A stretch of DNA of 64,000 bases from Butyrivibrio sp. XPD2002 (GTDB lineage Bacteria > Bacillota > Clostridia > Lachnospirales > Lachnospiraceae), in the NCBI RefSeq assembly GCF_000423945.1, contig NZ_AUIY01000012.1:113371-177370 (forward strand). Reading direction: 5' to 3'. A program made the translations under genes and the position numbers. The notes under the pieces were generated by a model, which made no database searches, had not been told where the DNA came from, and was given only the letters and a program-made list of their open reading frames with translations. Below are positions 52,745-60,154 of the stretch, piece after piece. Each line of letters begins with the position of its first letter. Position 1 is the first letter of the stretch.

Positions 52745-52790
52745 AATGAAATTATTTGTAAGTTTTTGAAGAAAATTGTTCAATTGATGA

Positions 52791-52834
52791 AAAGCTCAAA
52801 ATGCAGATAAATACTGCGTTTTAGGGCTTTTTGT
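52791..52834 (+). terminator. Intrinsic terminator after the Maf gene
   Basis: AAAGC..AAAATGCAG pairs with CTGCGTTTT..GCTTT (one G.T), then TTGTT. Confidence 0.75.
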
Positions 52835-52889
52835 TATGCCTTAAATTCAATTTTGAAATAAAAAATCAAAAAAATTTCAAAAAAGGGGT

Positions 52890-52915
52890 TAAGTTCTCGG
52901 AAAAGAAAACGATAT
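52890..52915 (+). promoter_or_regulatory. Sigma-28 promoter of flagellin gene 2
   Basis: TAAG-N14-AACGATAT, the -10 missing the leading TC/GC; upstream AAAAAAGGGGT as for flagellin gene 1. The gap of ~330 bases before the gene otherwise holds the Maf terminator and the leader. Confidence 0.68.
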
Positions 52916-53027
52916 ATAGAGTGTAAAACAAATACAAACATCGTCAAGGATGATCGATGTGGGAGCGCACTCAACTTAATAAGAAACTTTTAGTAATGAA
53001 TTTTTTTATCAAGCAGGCAGTCTCTGA

Positions 53028-53042
53028 CTATACGGATTATAG
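53028..53042 (+). promoter_or_regulatory. CsrA-binding hairpin before flagellin gene 2
   Basis: CTATA-CGGAT-TATAG presents GGA in a 5-base loop. It is followed by AGGAGGA (53041-53047) and the Shine-Dalgarno GGAGGT (53061), giving four closely spaced GGA triplets in all. Confidence 0.62.
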
Positions 53043-53071
53043 GAGGAACTGCACCCACATGGAGGTATAAT

Positions 53072-54511
53072 ATGGTTATCCAGCATAATATGACGGCGAT
53101 GAATTCTAATAGAATGCTTGGCATTACAACAAGTGGTCAGGCAAAATCTTCTGAAAAACTTTCCTCAGGATACAAAATAAATAGAGCAGCAGATGATGCA
53201 GCAGGACTTTCAATTTCAGAAAAGATGAGAAAGCAGATGAGAGGTCTTGACAGAGCATCAACAAACGCAGATGACGGTATTAGTTCAGTACAGACAGCTG
53301 AAGGTGCACTCACAGAAGTACACGATATGCTTCAGAGAATGAACGAACTGGCAGTACAGGCAGCTAACGGAACAAATAGTGAGACAGACCGTAAGTCCAT
53401 CCAGGACGAGATCAGACAGCTCACAACAGAAATTGACCGTGTTGCAGAGACAACAAAGTTCAATGAAACCTATCTCCTTAAAGGCGGAAACGGTTTTTAC
53501 GATAAATACATGGTAGCTCATGACGCAGGTCTTGAGGGAACTCTTGCAGATGCAGGAACTTACGGAACCTTCACAATGGATCTTAAGAATGACACCAATG
53601 TAAAGATTGCCGGAAAAGAGTATCACATCTATATGGATAAGGATACAGTAAGTGCAATTCAGCAATCAATTGAGGTGCTCGGAACAGCAGCAGGAAATAA
53701 AGTAGTTATAGATGGCACAGAATATGTAGTAGCAAACAGTTCTTCAGATTCTAGTGAATTGATCTTCAAATTCGGTGAAGAAGAGTTCACAGTAGATGAA
53801 ATCAAGCAGAAGGTTGTAGACGGATCCAAGGTAAGCGTTGGTGAAGGACAGCCCACAAGAACAGCCGCTCTTGAGACACTTGATAAGAACATACATGTAA
53901 GTACAGCTATAGCAAAGGTTAAAGACGCACTTGTTCAGGCTAACAGAGTAGGCGTAGATTCCAAGAATCAGCAGCTAGTAAAGGTTGAACTTAATACAAC
54001 AAAGAGGCCTGATAATAGCCCTGCGATGGATGAAAAGACCGGTGGTATTGGTGCAAGATATATGTTCAGTATCCAGAAGAGCACAGCTCAGGTAGCTAAG
54101 GACCTCGGCCTCAGCCTCCATGTAGGATCTGATGCAGACATGACCAACAAGATCAGCGTAAACATCCAGACCATGACAGCTGCACACCTCGGAATCCAGA
54201 ACCTCACAGTAGAAGACAGCACAGGTATCGCAGCAACATACGCAATCGATGCTATCGAAGATGCTATCAAGCAGGTATCAGCTCAGAGATCAGAACTCGG
54301 TGCTATCCAGAACAGACTTGAGCACACAATCAAGAACCTGGATAACGTAGTTGAGAATACAACAGCAGCTGAGTCCAGAATCCGTGACACAGATATGGCA
54401 GACGAGATGGTTACCTACAGCAAGAACAACATCCTCGCACAGGCAGGACAGTCCATGCTGGCTCAGGCAAACCAGAGTACACAGGGTGTTATGTCACTCC
54501 TTCAGGGCTAA
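53072..54511 (+). CDS. fliC: Flagellin (second ordinary copy)
   Basis: A 479-residue flagellin with the same ends as the first (VIQHNMTAMNSNRMLGITTS; NVVENTTAAESRIRDTDMAD) and a related D2 (GKEYHIYMDKDTVSAIQQS, FKFGEEEFTVDEIKQKVVDG). The last residues LSLLQG match flagellinolysin. GGAGGT ribosome site. Differences from the first copy lie in the surface-exposed middle, so the two may give antigenically or mechanically different filaments. Confidence 0.95.
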   Translation: MVIQHNMTAMNSNRMLGITTSGQAKSSEKLSSGYKINRAADDAAGLSISEKMRKQMRGLDRASTNADDGISSVQTAEGALTEVHDMLQRMNELAVQAANGTNSETDRKSIQDEIRQLTTEIDRVAETTKFNETYLLKGGNGFYDKYMVAHDAGLEGTLADAGTYGTFTMDLKNDTNVKIAGKEYHIYMDKDTVSAIQQSIEVLGTAAGNKVVIDGTEYVVANSSSDSSELIFKFGEEEFTVDEIKQKVVDGSKVSVGEGQPTRTAALETLDKNIHVSTAIAKVKDALVQANRVGVDSKNQQLVKVELNTTKRPDNSPAMDEKTGGIGARYMFSIQKSTAQVAKDLGLSLHVGSDADMTNKISVNIQTMTAAHLGIQNLTVEDSTGIAATYAIDAIEDAIKQVSAQRSELGAIQNRLEHTIKNLDNVVENTTAAESRIRDTDMADEMVTYSKNNILAQAGQSMLAQANQSTQGVMSLLQG

Positions 54512-54560
54512 TCAATCGGTTCATAAAGATAAGAAATTTAATCAAACTCAATTATGCTGG

Positions 54561-54592
54561 GGCGCTCTCCATGAGGGAGGGCGCCTCTTTTT
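54561..54592 (+). terminator. Intrinsic terminator after flagellin gene 2
   Basis: GGCGCTCTCC/GGAGGGCGCC (10 bp, one T.G), then TCTTTTT. Confidence 0.87.
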
Positions 54593-54685
54593 GCGCTCTT
54601 TTTACGTTTTTTTTCTAACTTCAAAAAAGTGTTTTGATATGTTTTATGGATTTGAACTATATGGCAATGGATATCCATATATGGA

Positions 54686-54714
54686 TTGATAATGGAGAGA
54701 TATGGCGCTATAAT
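54686..54714 (+). promoter_or_regulatory. Sigma-A promoter of the HTH-Uma2 gene
   Basis: TTGATA-N17-TATAAT, close to consensus. Transcription would start near 54721, which rules out the earlier in-frame ATG codons as starts. Confidence 0.75.
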
Positions 54715-54759
54715 GGATATGGAAATTCTTGCTACCATTATGAAGGGAGTGTATTTACT

Positions 54760-55584
54760 ATGACTATAGATCAGATGATTGCACGTAAAGAAGAGACGGG
54801 ACTAACATATGAGAAGATTGCAAGATTGTCCGGAGTACCGGTGGGTACGGTGCAAAAAGTATTGGGTAAAGTTACAAAATCTCCCCGCTATGATACTTTA
54901 AAGGCTTTGGAGAGAGTTCTTGGTGTGGAAAAACCTTCCGGGAGAGTCGAGGAAGCAGAGCCGGTATATGGCAGAGCTGGCAATAGTGGTAGAAATATTC
55001 ATTCAAATGTTTTACATACAAAAGCGAAAAATCAGGGGGAGTATACATTAGACGATTACTATGCACTTCCGGATGATCAGCGAGTTGAGCTTATCGATGG
55101 AGTGTTTTATGACATGAGTGCTCCATATACTACGCATCAATTCATAGCGCTTGGAATCTTCAGTCAGATAAAAAACTATATCAATTCAAAAAAGGGTAAG
55201 TGCATCCCTCTTGCTGCACCTTGTGATGTGCAACTTGATAAGGATGATAAGACCATGGTTCAGCCAGATGTAATGATAATCTGTGACAGAGACAAAATAG
55301 TAAAGCAGAAGGTATACGGGGCTCCTGATTTTGTGGTAGAAGTATTATCGGATTCTACTAAAAAGAAGGATATGACTCTAAAACTCTCAAAATATGAAAA
55401 GGCCGGGGTAAAAGAGTACTGGATAGTTGATCCTGATAAGCAAAAAATAATAGTATATGATTTTGCTCATGACTTTGATGTTTCAATATATGGCTTTGGT
55501 GATGATGTTCCAATTGGATTATATGATGGAAAATGCAGGATAGATTTCAAGACAATTCTGGATGAAATTAAGTTTCTGCTATAA
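54760..55584 (+). CDS. HTH-Uma2 fusion protein
   Basis: A 274-residue protein. Residues 1-~55 form a helix-turn-helix (TGLTYEKIARLSGVPVGTVQ, then KVLGKVTKSPRYDTLKALER), and ~90-274 a Uma2/DUF820 domain (DQRVELIDGVFYDMSAPYTT, VQPDVMIICDRD, GAPDFVVEVLSDST, YEKAGVKEYWIVDPD). The Uma2 part is a paralogue of the gene at 50 kb. The start is fixed by the promoter and by AGGGAG 11 bases upstream. The HTH suggests a DNA-targeting or autoregulatory form of this poorly understood nuclease family. Confidence 0.83.
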   Translation: MTIDQMIARKEETGLTYEKIARLSGVPVGTVQKVLGKVTKSPRYDTLKALERVLGVEKPSGRVEEAEPVYGRAGNSGRNIHSNVLHTKAKNQGEYTLDDYYALPDDQRVELIDGVFYDMSAPYTTHQFIALGIFSQIKNYINSKKGKCIPLAAPCDVQLDKDDKTMVQPDVMIICDRDKIVKQKVYGAPDFVVEVLSDSTKKKDMTLKLSKYEKAGVKEYWIVDPDKQKIIVYDFAHDFDVSIYGFGDDVPIGLYDGKCRIDFKTILDEIKFLL

Positions 55585-55663
55585 GATATACTTGTTTTAA
55601 ATGTCATATGTTGCGCTATAAAATATAAGATATGACTTCTCTATAGATAATGGGGGATGAGAA

Positions 55664-56431
55664 ATGTGGTATGTAGTTCAGACAAAAAGTGACAATGAGC
55701 AGCTTGTTATGGAATATTTCAAAAGAACGGCGGATCCGAGTTGCTTTCATAACTTATTTATTCCCATGTTCGAGGATGTAAGGAAAAAAGAGGGTAAAGC
55801 AACAATTCATTTGAGACGATTATTCCCGGGGTATTTCTTTGTTGATACAGAAAATCCGGATGCAGTATTTAAGGCTTTAAAAAAGGTGCCGGAATTTAAA
55901 AGGGTTCTTGGCGCTGAAGAGGAAGATGGAACTAAGCTCTTTATTCCTATAGAGAAGGAAGATCAGAAGTTCCTTGATTCTCTAATGGAAAATGGACTTA
56001 TGAGAGTGAGTCTTATTAAGCGTGCCGGTAATGGAAGAATAGAGCACATAATAGGACCGCTTTCGAAATATAGTAACCGTGTTATAAAGTTCGACATTTC
56101 CAGAAGACGTGCTATTGTTAAGGCAGATATTTTCGGAAAAGAGAGAAAATTGAAGTTCGGTCTTTGGACGGAGAGTGATCCGAAGCTTCCGTGGGTATCA
56201 GATATAGAGAGTAATGAGGAAGCTATAGGGAGTGCAAATCTTCTTAAGGGAGTAGCTGATATTGGTATATACCCCGGAGACAATGTGGTGGATGAGTTGG
56301 GAGTTTATGAAGATCAGATATTCACTGTTACAGAGGTTGATACTTTCAGGAGAATAGTTTATACCACCATTGAAATGTTTGGGACTATGGTGAAATTGCA
56401 GTTCAATGCAGATGATGTGAGAAAAGTATAA
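55664..56431 (+). CDS. loaP: LoaP/NusG-like transcription antiterminator
   Basis: A 255-residue NusG paralogue: NGN domain (MWYVVQTKSDNEQLVMEYF, LFPGYFFVDTENPDAVF, PEFKRVLG) and a C-terminal KOW domain (GIYPGDNVVDELGVYEDQIF), with a ~60-residue insert between them. It is longer than housekeeping NusG (~175-180). LoaP-type proteins bind a leader hairpin and give processive antitermination in long polysaccharide or antibiotic operons. Sequence and the surrounding polysaccharide genes support LoaP, but the operon it serves is not certain. GGGGG-type ribosome site. Confidence 0.82.
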   Translation: MWYVVQTKSDNEQLVMEYFKRTADPSCFHNLFIPMFEDVRKKEGKATIHLRRLFPGYFFVDTENPDAVFKALKKVPEFKRVLGAEEEDGTKLFIPIEKEDQKFLDSLMENGLMRVSLIKRAGNGRIEHIIGPLSKYSNRVIKFDISRRRAIVKADIFGKERKLKFGLWTESDPKLPWVSDIESNEEAIGSANLLKGVADIGIYPGDNVVDELGVYEDQIFTVTEVDTFRRIVYTTIEMFGTMVKLQFNADDVRKV

Positions 56432-56453
56432 ATCATAAAAAGTAAGCTATTTA

Positions 56454-56528
56454 CAAAATGCAATAAATGTGTTATTTTTGTTTTCGTTGCTGAGCAACGA
56501 ATATATGTTATGCATTTATTGCATTTTG
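56454..56528 (+). other. Nested inverted repeat after loaP
   Basis: An outer perfect 16-bp stem CAAAATGCAATAAATG/CATTTATTGCATTTTG (56454-56469 with 56513-56528) encloses a 9-bp hairpin TTCGTTGCT-G-AGCAACGAA (56483-56501). There is no T-tract after the outer stem. It could be an RNA element, or a small mobile or protein-binding element. Confidence 0.8.
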
Positions 56529-56535
56529 AATAGAC

Positions 56536-56566
56536 ATCTGAGCAAATCGCTCATTTATTCCACTTA
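56536..56566 (+). repeat. Shared leader motif, copy 1
   Basis: Contains GAGCAAATCGCTCA followed by TTCCA and TTA; the same order of bases occurs at 62200-62231, each time 120-160 bases before a nuclease-like gene. GAGC/GCTC can pair. Confidence 0.7.
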
Positions 56567-56684
56567 GTGTTAATGATAATGTTAGTTGCAGTTATGTAAT
56601 TCTTTTATTACCCCTTTATTGGATTGCTTCTTGCTATTATTCAATGTTCATTCATATGCAATGAGATGCATGGGAATGAGAAAA

Positions 56685-57584
56685 ATGGCAGAAAAAGAAA
56701 CAACACAGAATAATGGGAAAGGAGAATATACAACTAAGATAACATATCAAAATAGGGATATAGTATCCAAAGTTATGGCAGAGGAATTTGAAGGGAAAAG
56801 CTTTGCTGTATATGGGATAGACATTCCTAAGATAGTTAAGGTAGAACCCACAAACTTGCCTGCGATAGAAGCGAATGAGCTTAGAATGGACAATCTGTTT
56901 TTGTTGGAAGATGAATCATATGCGCTTGTGGATTATGAAAGTGATTACAGTCGTGATAACCTGCATAAATACTTGAACTACGTTGTTAGGGCATCTAAAA
57001 GATTGTATAATGATCATAAGATATTTCCGAAGATAAGAATGATAGTTATCTACACAGCAGATGTTGAGAGAGGAACTACTAATCCTGAATTAGACATGGA
57101 TAGCGTGAAGTTTAAAGTTACTGAAGCATTTCTTTCTGAATTTGATAATGAAGAAGCTTGGAAAAATATATCAAGTAAGATATCCGTTGGTGAGGATATT
57201 TCTGCTGAAGAAACTATGCAATTGATCATTTATCCGCTTGCTTTTAAAGAAAGAAAATCAAAACAAAATGCGATTAGACAAGTGATAGAACTTGCCAAGG
57301 GGATAAAAGACGATAAGAAAATGATTTTTGTTTTAAAGTGTCTGATGGTCTTTTCTGATAAGGTTATAAGAGAGGATGATGCAAGACACATTAAGGAGGT
57401 ACTTATGATGACTAAGGTCGAAAAGCTTATATATGATGAAGCAGAAGAAAATGTTGCTACAAGAATAGCGAAGAATCTTTTGAAGACAGGTAGTGAGGTT
57501 GATTATGTTTCTGAAAACACTGGACTTTCGAAGGATATAGTAATTCAGTTGGTTGCAGATATTGCAAAAGAAAAGGAACAATAA
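56685..57584 (+). CDS. PD-(D/E)XK-like/Rpn-type putative nuclease or transposase
   Basis: A 299-residue protein. The region ELRMDNLFLLEDESYALVDYESDYSRDN resembles the D...(D/E)xK core of Rpn-like nucleases, with Ser where Lys is expected, split here as RMDNLFLLE and VDYESDY; it is followed by YLNYVVRASKRLY and a helical C-terminus ending in an HTH-like GLSKDIVIQLVADI. Family name is by resemblance only. Several ATGs are possible; this one fits the conserved part best, though starts at 56661-56676 cannot be excluded. Shares its leader motif with the gene at 62.4 kb. Confidence 0.6.
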   Translation: MAEKETTQNNGKGEYTTKITYQNRDIVSKVMAEEFEGKSFAVYGIDIPKIVKVEPTNLPAIEANELRMDNLFLLEDESYALVDYESDYSRDNLHKYLNYVVRASKRLYNDHKIFPKIRMIVIYTADVERGTTNPELDMDSVKFKVTEAFLSEFDNEEAWKNISSKISVGEDISAEETMQLIIYPLAFKERKSKQNAIRQVIELAKGIKDDKKMIFVLKCLMVFSDKVIREDDARHIKEVLMMTKVEKLIYDEAEENVATRIAKNLLKTGSEVDYVSENTGLSKDIVIQLVADIAKEKEQ

Positions 57585-57630
57585 GTGTTATTCTTATTCA
57601 AAAGAAAACACAAAGTTATATGAAAGAAAA

Positions 57631-57689
57631 TACACCCTATAGGGTATAAATACGATCATTTTGATTTGAATTATACCTTATAGGGTGTA
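57631..57689. promoter_or_regulatory. Paired palindromes before the dehydrogenase gene
   Basis: Two 19-bp arms (57631-57649 and 57671-57689) are inverted copies with one mismatch. The left arm is itself centred on the perfect palindrome ACCCTATAGGGT and the right on ACCTTATAGGGT. Centres are 40 bp apart. This looks like a tandem operator; ATACCC..GGGTAT is reminiscent of CsoR/FrmR-type sites. A weak promoter (TTGATT-N19-TGTAAT) overlaps the right arm. Confidence 0.65.
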
Positions 57690-57717
57690 ATAGCATATTT
57701 GAAAATGGGTGACAATT

Positions 57718-58653
57718 ATGATCAATCTGGGAATGATAGGAACCGGACGAATTGCAAAACGAGCAGTGAAGGAAATAGCTGAGGTGAAAGATATTAAACT
57801 CACAGCAGTTTATAATCCTAACGAAGACCACGCAAAGACTTTTGCAAAAGATAATGGTATAGATCAGGCATATTCTGAGATAGATAAGTTCTTAGAATCT
57901 ATAGATGCGCTTTATATTGCTTCACCACATGGAACTCATTATGACTATGTTAAGCAAGCTCTGGAGCTCGGCAAGCACGTAATCTGTGAGAAACCCTTAA
58001 CTTTAAGCGAAAAACAGACGATATCATTATATGAGATAGCTTCAGATAACAAGCTTGTTCTGATAGAAGCAGTAAAGACGGCTTATAGTCCTGGATTTAA
58101 GAAGCTCTGTGAAGTGGTAGAAAGCGGAGCAATTGGCGAGGTAGTTGACGTTGAGGCGGCATTCACGAGGCTTACAGAAGGTAATGTAAGGGAACTTACG
58201 GATACGAAAACCGGTGGAGCTTTCACAGAATTTGGAACCTATACAATGCTTCCTATATTCCGATTCCTTGGAACAGATTATACGGATATCAAATATAAAA
58301 CTATAAAAGCAGGAAACGTTGATGGCTACACCAAGGCGCATTTTAACTATAGTGACAGATTTGCAACTGCAAAATGCGGACTTACTGTAAAATCCGAGGG
58401 TCAGCTCCTAATCTCAGGAACGAAGGGATACATTCTTGTACCTTCGCCCTGGTGGCTTACAAAATACTTTGAAGTAAGATATGAGGATCCACGAAAAATA
58501 GATAAGTATGAATTCGCATATGAAGGCGATGGTCTGAGATACGAATTTCAGGAATTTGCGAAGCGTATATCTGTACGAAATTGTGATAAAATAGAGCGTA
58601 ACGAAAGCATAACAAGAAGCAGGGTATTTGAAAACTTTCTATCAAACAGATAA
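57718..58653 (+). CDS. Gfo/Idh/MocA-family oxidoreductase
   Basis: A 311-residue NAD(P)-dependent dehydrogenase: LGMIGTGRIAKR at the N-terminus (Gly8-Thr-Gly10), ALYIASPHGTHYDYV and CEKPLTLSEK (the catalytic-lysine EKP motif), GGAFTEFGTY in the C-terminal domain. The family acts on sugars, inositols and NDP-sugars. It is a clear paralogue of the C-terminal half of the next protein, 30 bases downstream. The ATG is preferred over a GTG nine bases earlier because GGGTGA is then properly spaced. Confidence 0.88.
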   Translation: MINLGMIGTGRIAKRAVKEIAEVKDIKLTAVYNPNEDHAKTFAKDNGIDQAYSEIDKFLESIDALYIASPHGTHYDYVKQALELGKHVICEKPLTLSEKQTISLYEIASDNKLVLIEAVKTAYSPGFKKLCEVVESGAIGEVVDVEAAFTRLTEGNVRELTDTKTGGAFTEFGTYTMLPIFRFLGTDYTDIKYKTIKAGNVDGYTKAHFNYSDRFATAKCGLTVKSEGQLLISGTKGYILVPSPWWLTKYFEVRYEDPRKIDKYEFAYEGDGLRYEFQEFAKRISVRNCDKIERNESITRSRVFENFLSNR

Positions 58654-58683
58654 GTGTTGCACGAGATTATGAGGGGTAATCTA

Positions 58684-60036
58684 ATGAAGAAAGTAATAAC
58701 CTATGGTTCATTTGACCTTTTTCATGAAGGGCATTACCGTATTCTCGAGAGAGCCAAGGCGCTCGGGGACTATCTTATTGTGGGCGTAACCACGGAATAC
58801 TATGACCGTCAGAGAGGAAAACTCAATCTGGTTGATCCCATTATGACCAGGATTGAGAATGTAAGGCATACCGGTTTTGCTGACGAAATTATAGTTGAGG
58901 ATCACGTCGGCCAGAAGGTAGAGGATATCCAGAAATATGGAATCGACACCTTTGTTCTCGGCTCTGACTGGGAAGGAAAATTCGATTATCTAAAACAATA
59001 CTGCAATGTAGTATATCTTGAGAGAACCCCAAATATATCATCAACATTTTTAAGACATGACAGAATGAGACTTATTAAGCTTGGCATTGTTGGCACCGGA
59101 AGAATTGCTGTCAGATTCATGGACGAGGTCAAGTACGTATCCGGTATTGAGGCGGTTGCAGCATATAATCCGGATGAGATAAGCCTTAGTAATTTCGCAG
59201 TGAATTACCCTGTTCTTACTTTTTCAGATTATTTCGACGAGTTTTTAAATGAAGTAGATGCAGTGTATATTGCATCGCCAAATGAGACACATGCTGATTA
59301 TGTGCGCAAGGCCATCCTTGCGGATAAGCATGTGTTGTGTGAAAAACCTATGACTTTTACTTATGATGAGGCAGTGGAGCTCTATCAGCTTGCTCATGAT
59401 CATCATGTTGTGCTGATGGAAGGAATAAGAGCAGCGTATCTGCCGGGATTCCAGCAACTTCTTACGGTTGCCACAAACGGAACAATAGGCGAAATATGCG
59501 ACATAGATGCCTGCTTTACCAGAATTGGAATTAAGAATTCAAGAGAGATGGCTGATTCTAAGTACGGTGGCGCGTTTATGGAATATGGTAGTTACACTAT
59601 GCTGCCTATATTTAAACTGTTTGGAATGGATTATGAGGATGTAAGGATTGATTCTATCCTCGGAGAAGGCGGCATAGACAGATTCACCAGAGTACAGTTT
59701 ATCTATAAGGATAGAATGGCTACGTCCAAGACAGGTGCCGGAGTAAAATCAGAAGGCCAGCTGGTAATATCCGGAACAGAAGGATATATATTGGCTCAAT
59801 CCCCTTGGTGGCTTATTCAGAGCTTCGATGTCCGTTATGAGGATCCTAATAAAGTGGATCATTATGAATCACCATTTGTTGGAACCAGCGGATTCAGGTA
59901 TGAGATAGCGGAGTTTCTTGGCAAGATCAACAAGACCGGAGGCAAAGATTATAAGTTGACATCCCAGGAATCTATTGCTATGGCTAAGGTTGTTGAGAAA
60001 TTTATGACTATGAGAAGGCAGCAACAGGGATGGTAG
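58684..60036 (+). CDS. Cytidylyltransferase-Gfo/Idh/MocA dehydrogenase fusion
   Basis: A 450-residue two-domain protein. Residues 1-~130 are a TagD/GCT-type cytidylyltransferase: YGSFDLFHEGHYRIL (HxGH, His14/His17), GSDWEGKFD and RTPNISSTFLR. Residues ~135-450 are a Gfo/Idh/MocA dehydrogenase: LGIVGTGRIAVR, AVYIASPNETHADYV, CEKPMTFTYD and GGAFMEYGSY. One polypeptide could oxidise or reduce a polyol-phosphate or sugar-phosphate and activate it with CTP, analogous in logic to TarJ/TarI for CDP-ribitol but with unrelated dehydrogenase. The ATG after GAGGGG is used; an in-frame TTG lies upstream. Confidence 0.87.
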   Translation: MKKVITYGSFDLFHEGHYRILERAKALGDYLIVGVTTEYYDRQRGKLNLVDPIMTRIENVRHTGFADEIIVEDHVGQKVEDIQKYGIDTFVLGSDWEGKFDYLKQYCNVVYLERTPNISSTFLRHDRMRLIKLGIVGTGRIAVRFMDEVKYVSGIEAVAAYNPDEISLSNFAVNYPVLTFSDYFDEFLNEVDAVYIASPNETHADYVRKAILADKHVLCEKPMTFTYDEAVELYQLAHDHHVVLMEGIRAAYLPGFQQLLTVATNGTIGEICDIDACFTRIGIKNSREMADSKYGGAFMEYGSYTMLPIFKLFGMDYEDVRIDSILGEGGIDRFTRVQFIYKDRMATSKTGAGVKSEGQLVISGTEGYILAQSPWWLIQSFDVRYEDPNKVDHYESPFVGTSGFRYEIAEFLGKINKTGGKDYKLTSQESIAMAKVVEKFMTMRRQQQGW

Positions 60037-60060
60037 AGACCATAAAATAATAATTATGAG

Positions 60061-60095
60061 AAGGCATTCTGTGGTTGCAGGGTGCCTTTTTCTTT
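60061..60095 (+). terminator. Intrinsic terminator after the fusion gene
   Basis: AGGCA..CTG pairs with CAG..TGCCT, then TTTTCTTT. Confidence 0.7.
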
Positions 60096-60102
60096 GGTTT
60101 CA

Positions 60103-60131
60103 TTGACGATAACTTTGGATTGGTATATAAT
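60103..60131 (+). promoter_or_regulatory. Sigma-A promoter of the AlbA_2 gene
   Basis: TTGACG-N17-TATAAT, one mismatch from consensus, 24 bases before the start. Confidence 0.82.
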
Positions 60132-60154
60132 TTCTTTGTATTCGGAGGGTTTTT

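Noticed and set aside
54640..54725. Clustered ATGGATAT words and small palindromes after the flagellin terminator
   Set aside because: The words are irregularly spaced and AT-biased; the promoter explains the most regular part.
54634..54759. N-terminal extension of the HTH-Uma2 gene
   Set aside because: The promoter -10 lies within this stretch, so the upstream ATG codons would not be in the mRNA.
57333..57581. Minus-strand frames inside the nuclease-like gene
   Set aside because: They are antisense shadows of a well-formed gene, with unlikely composition.
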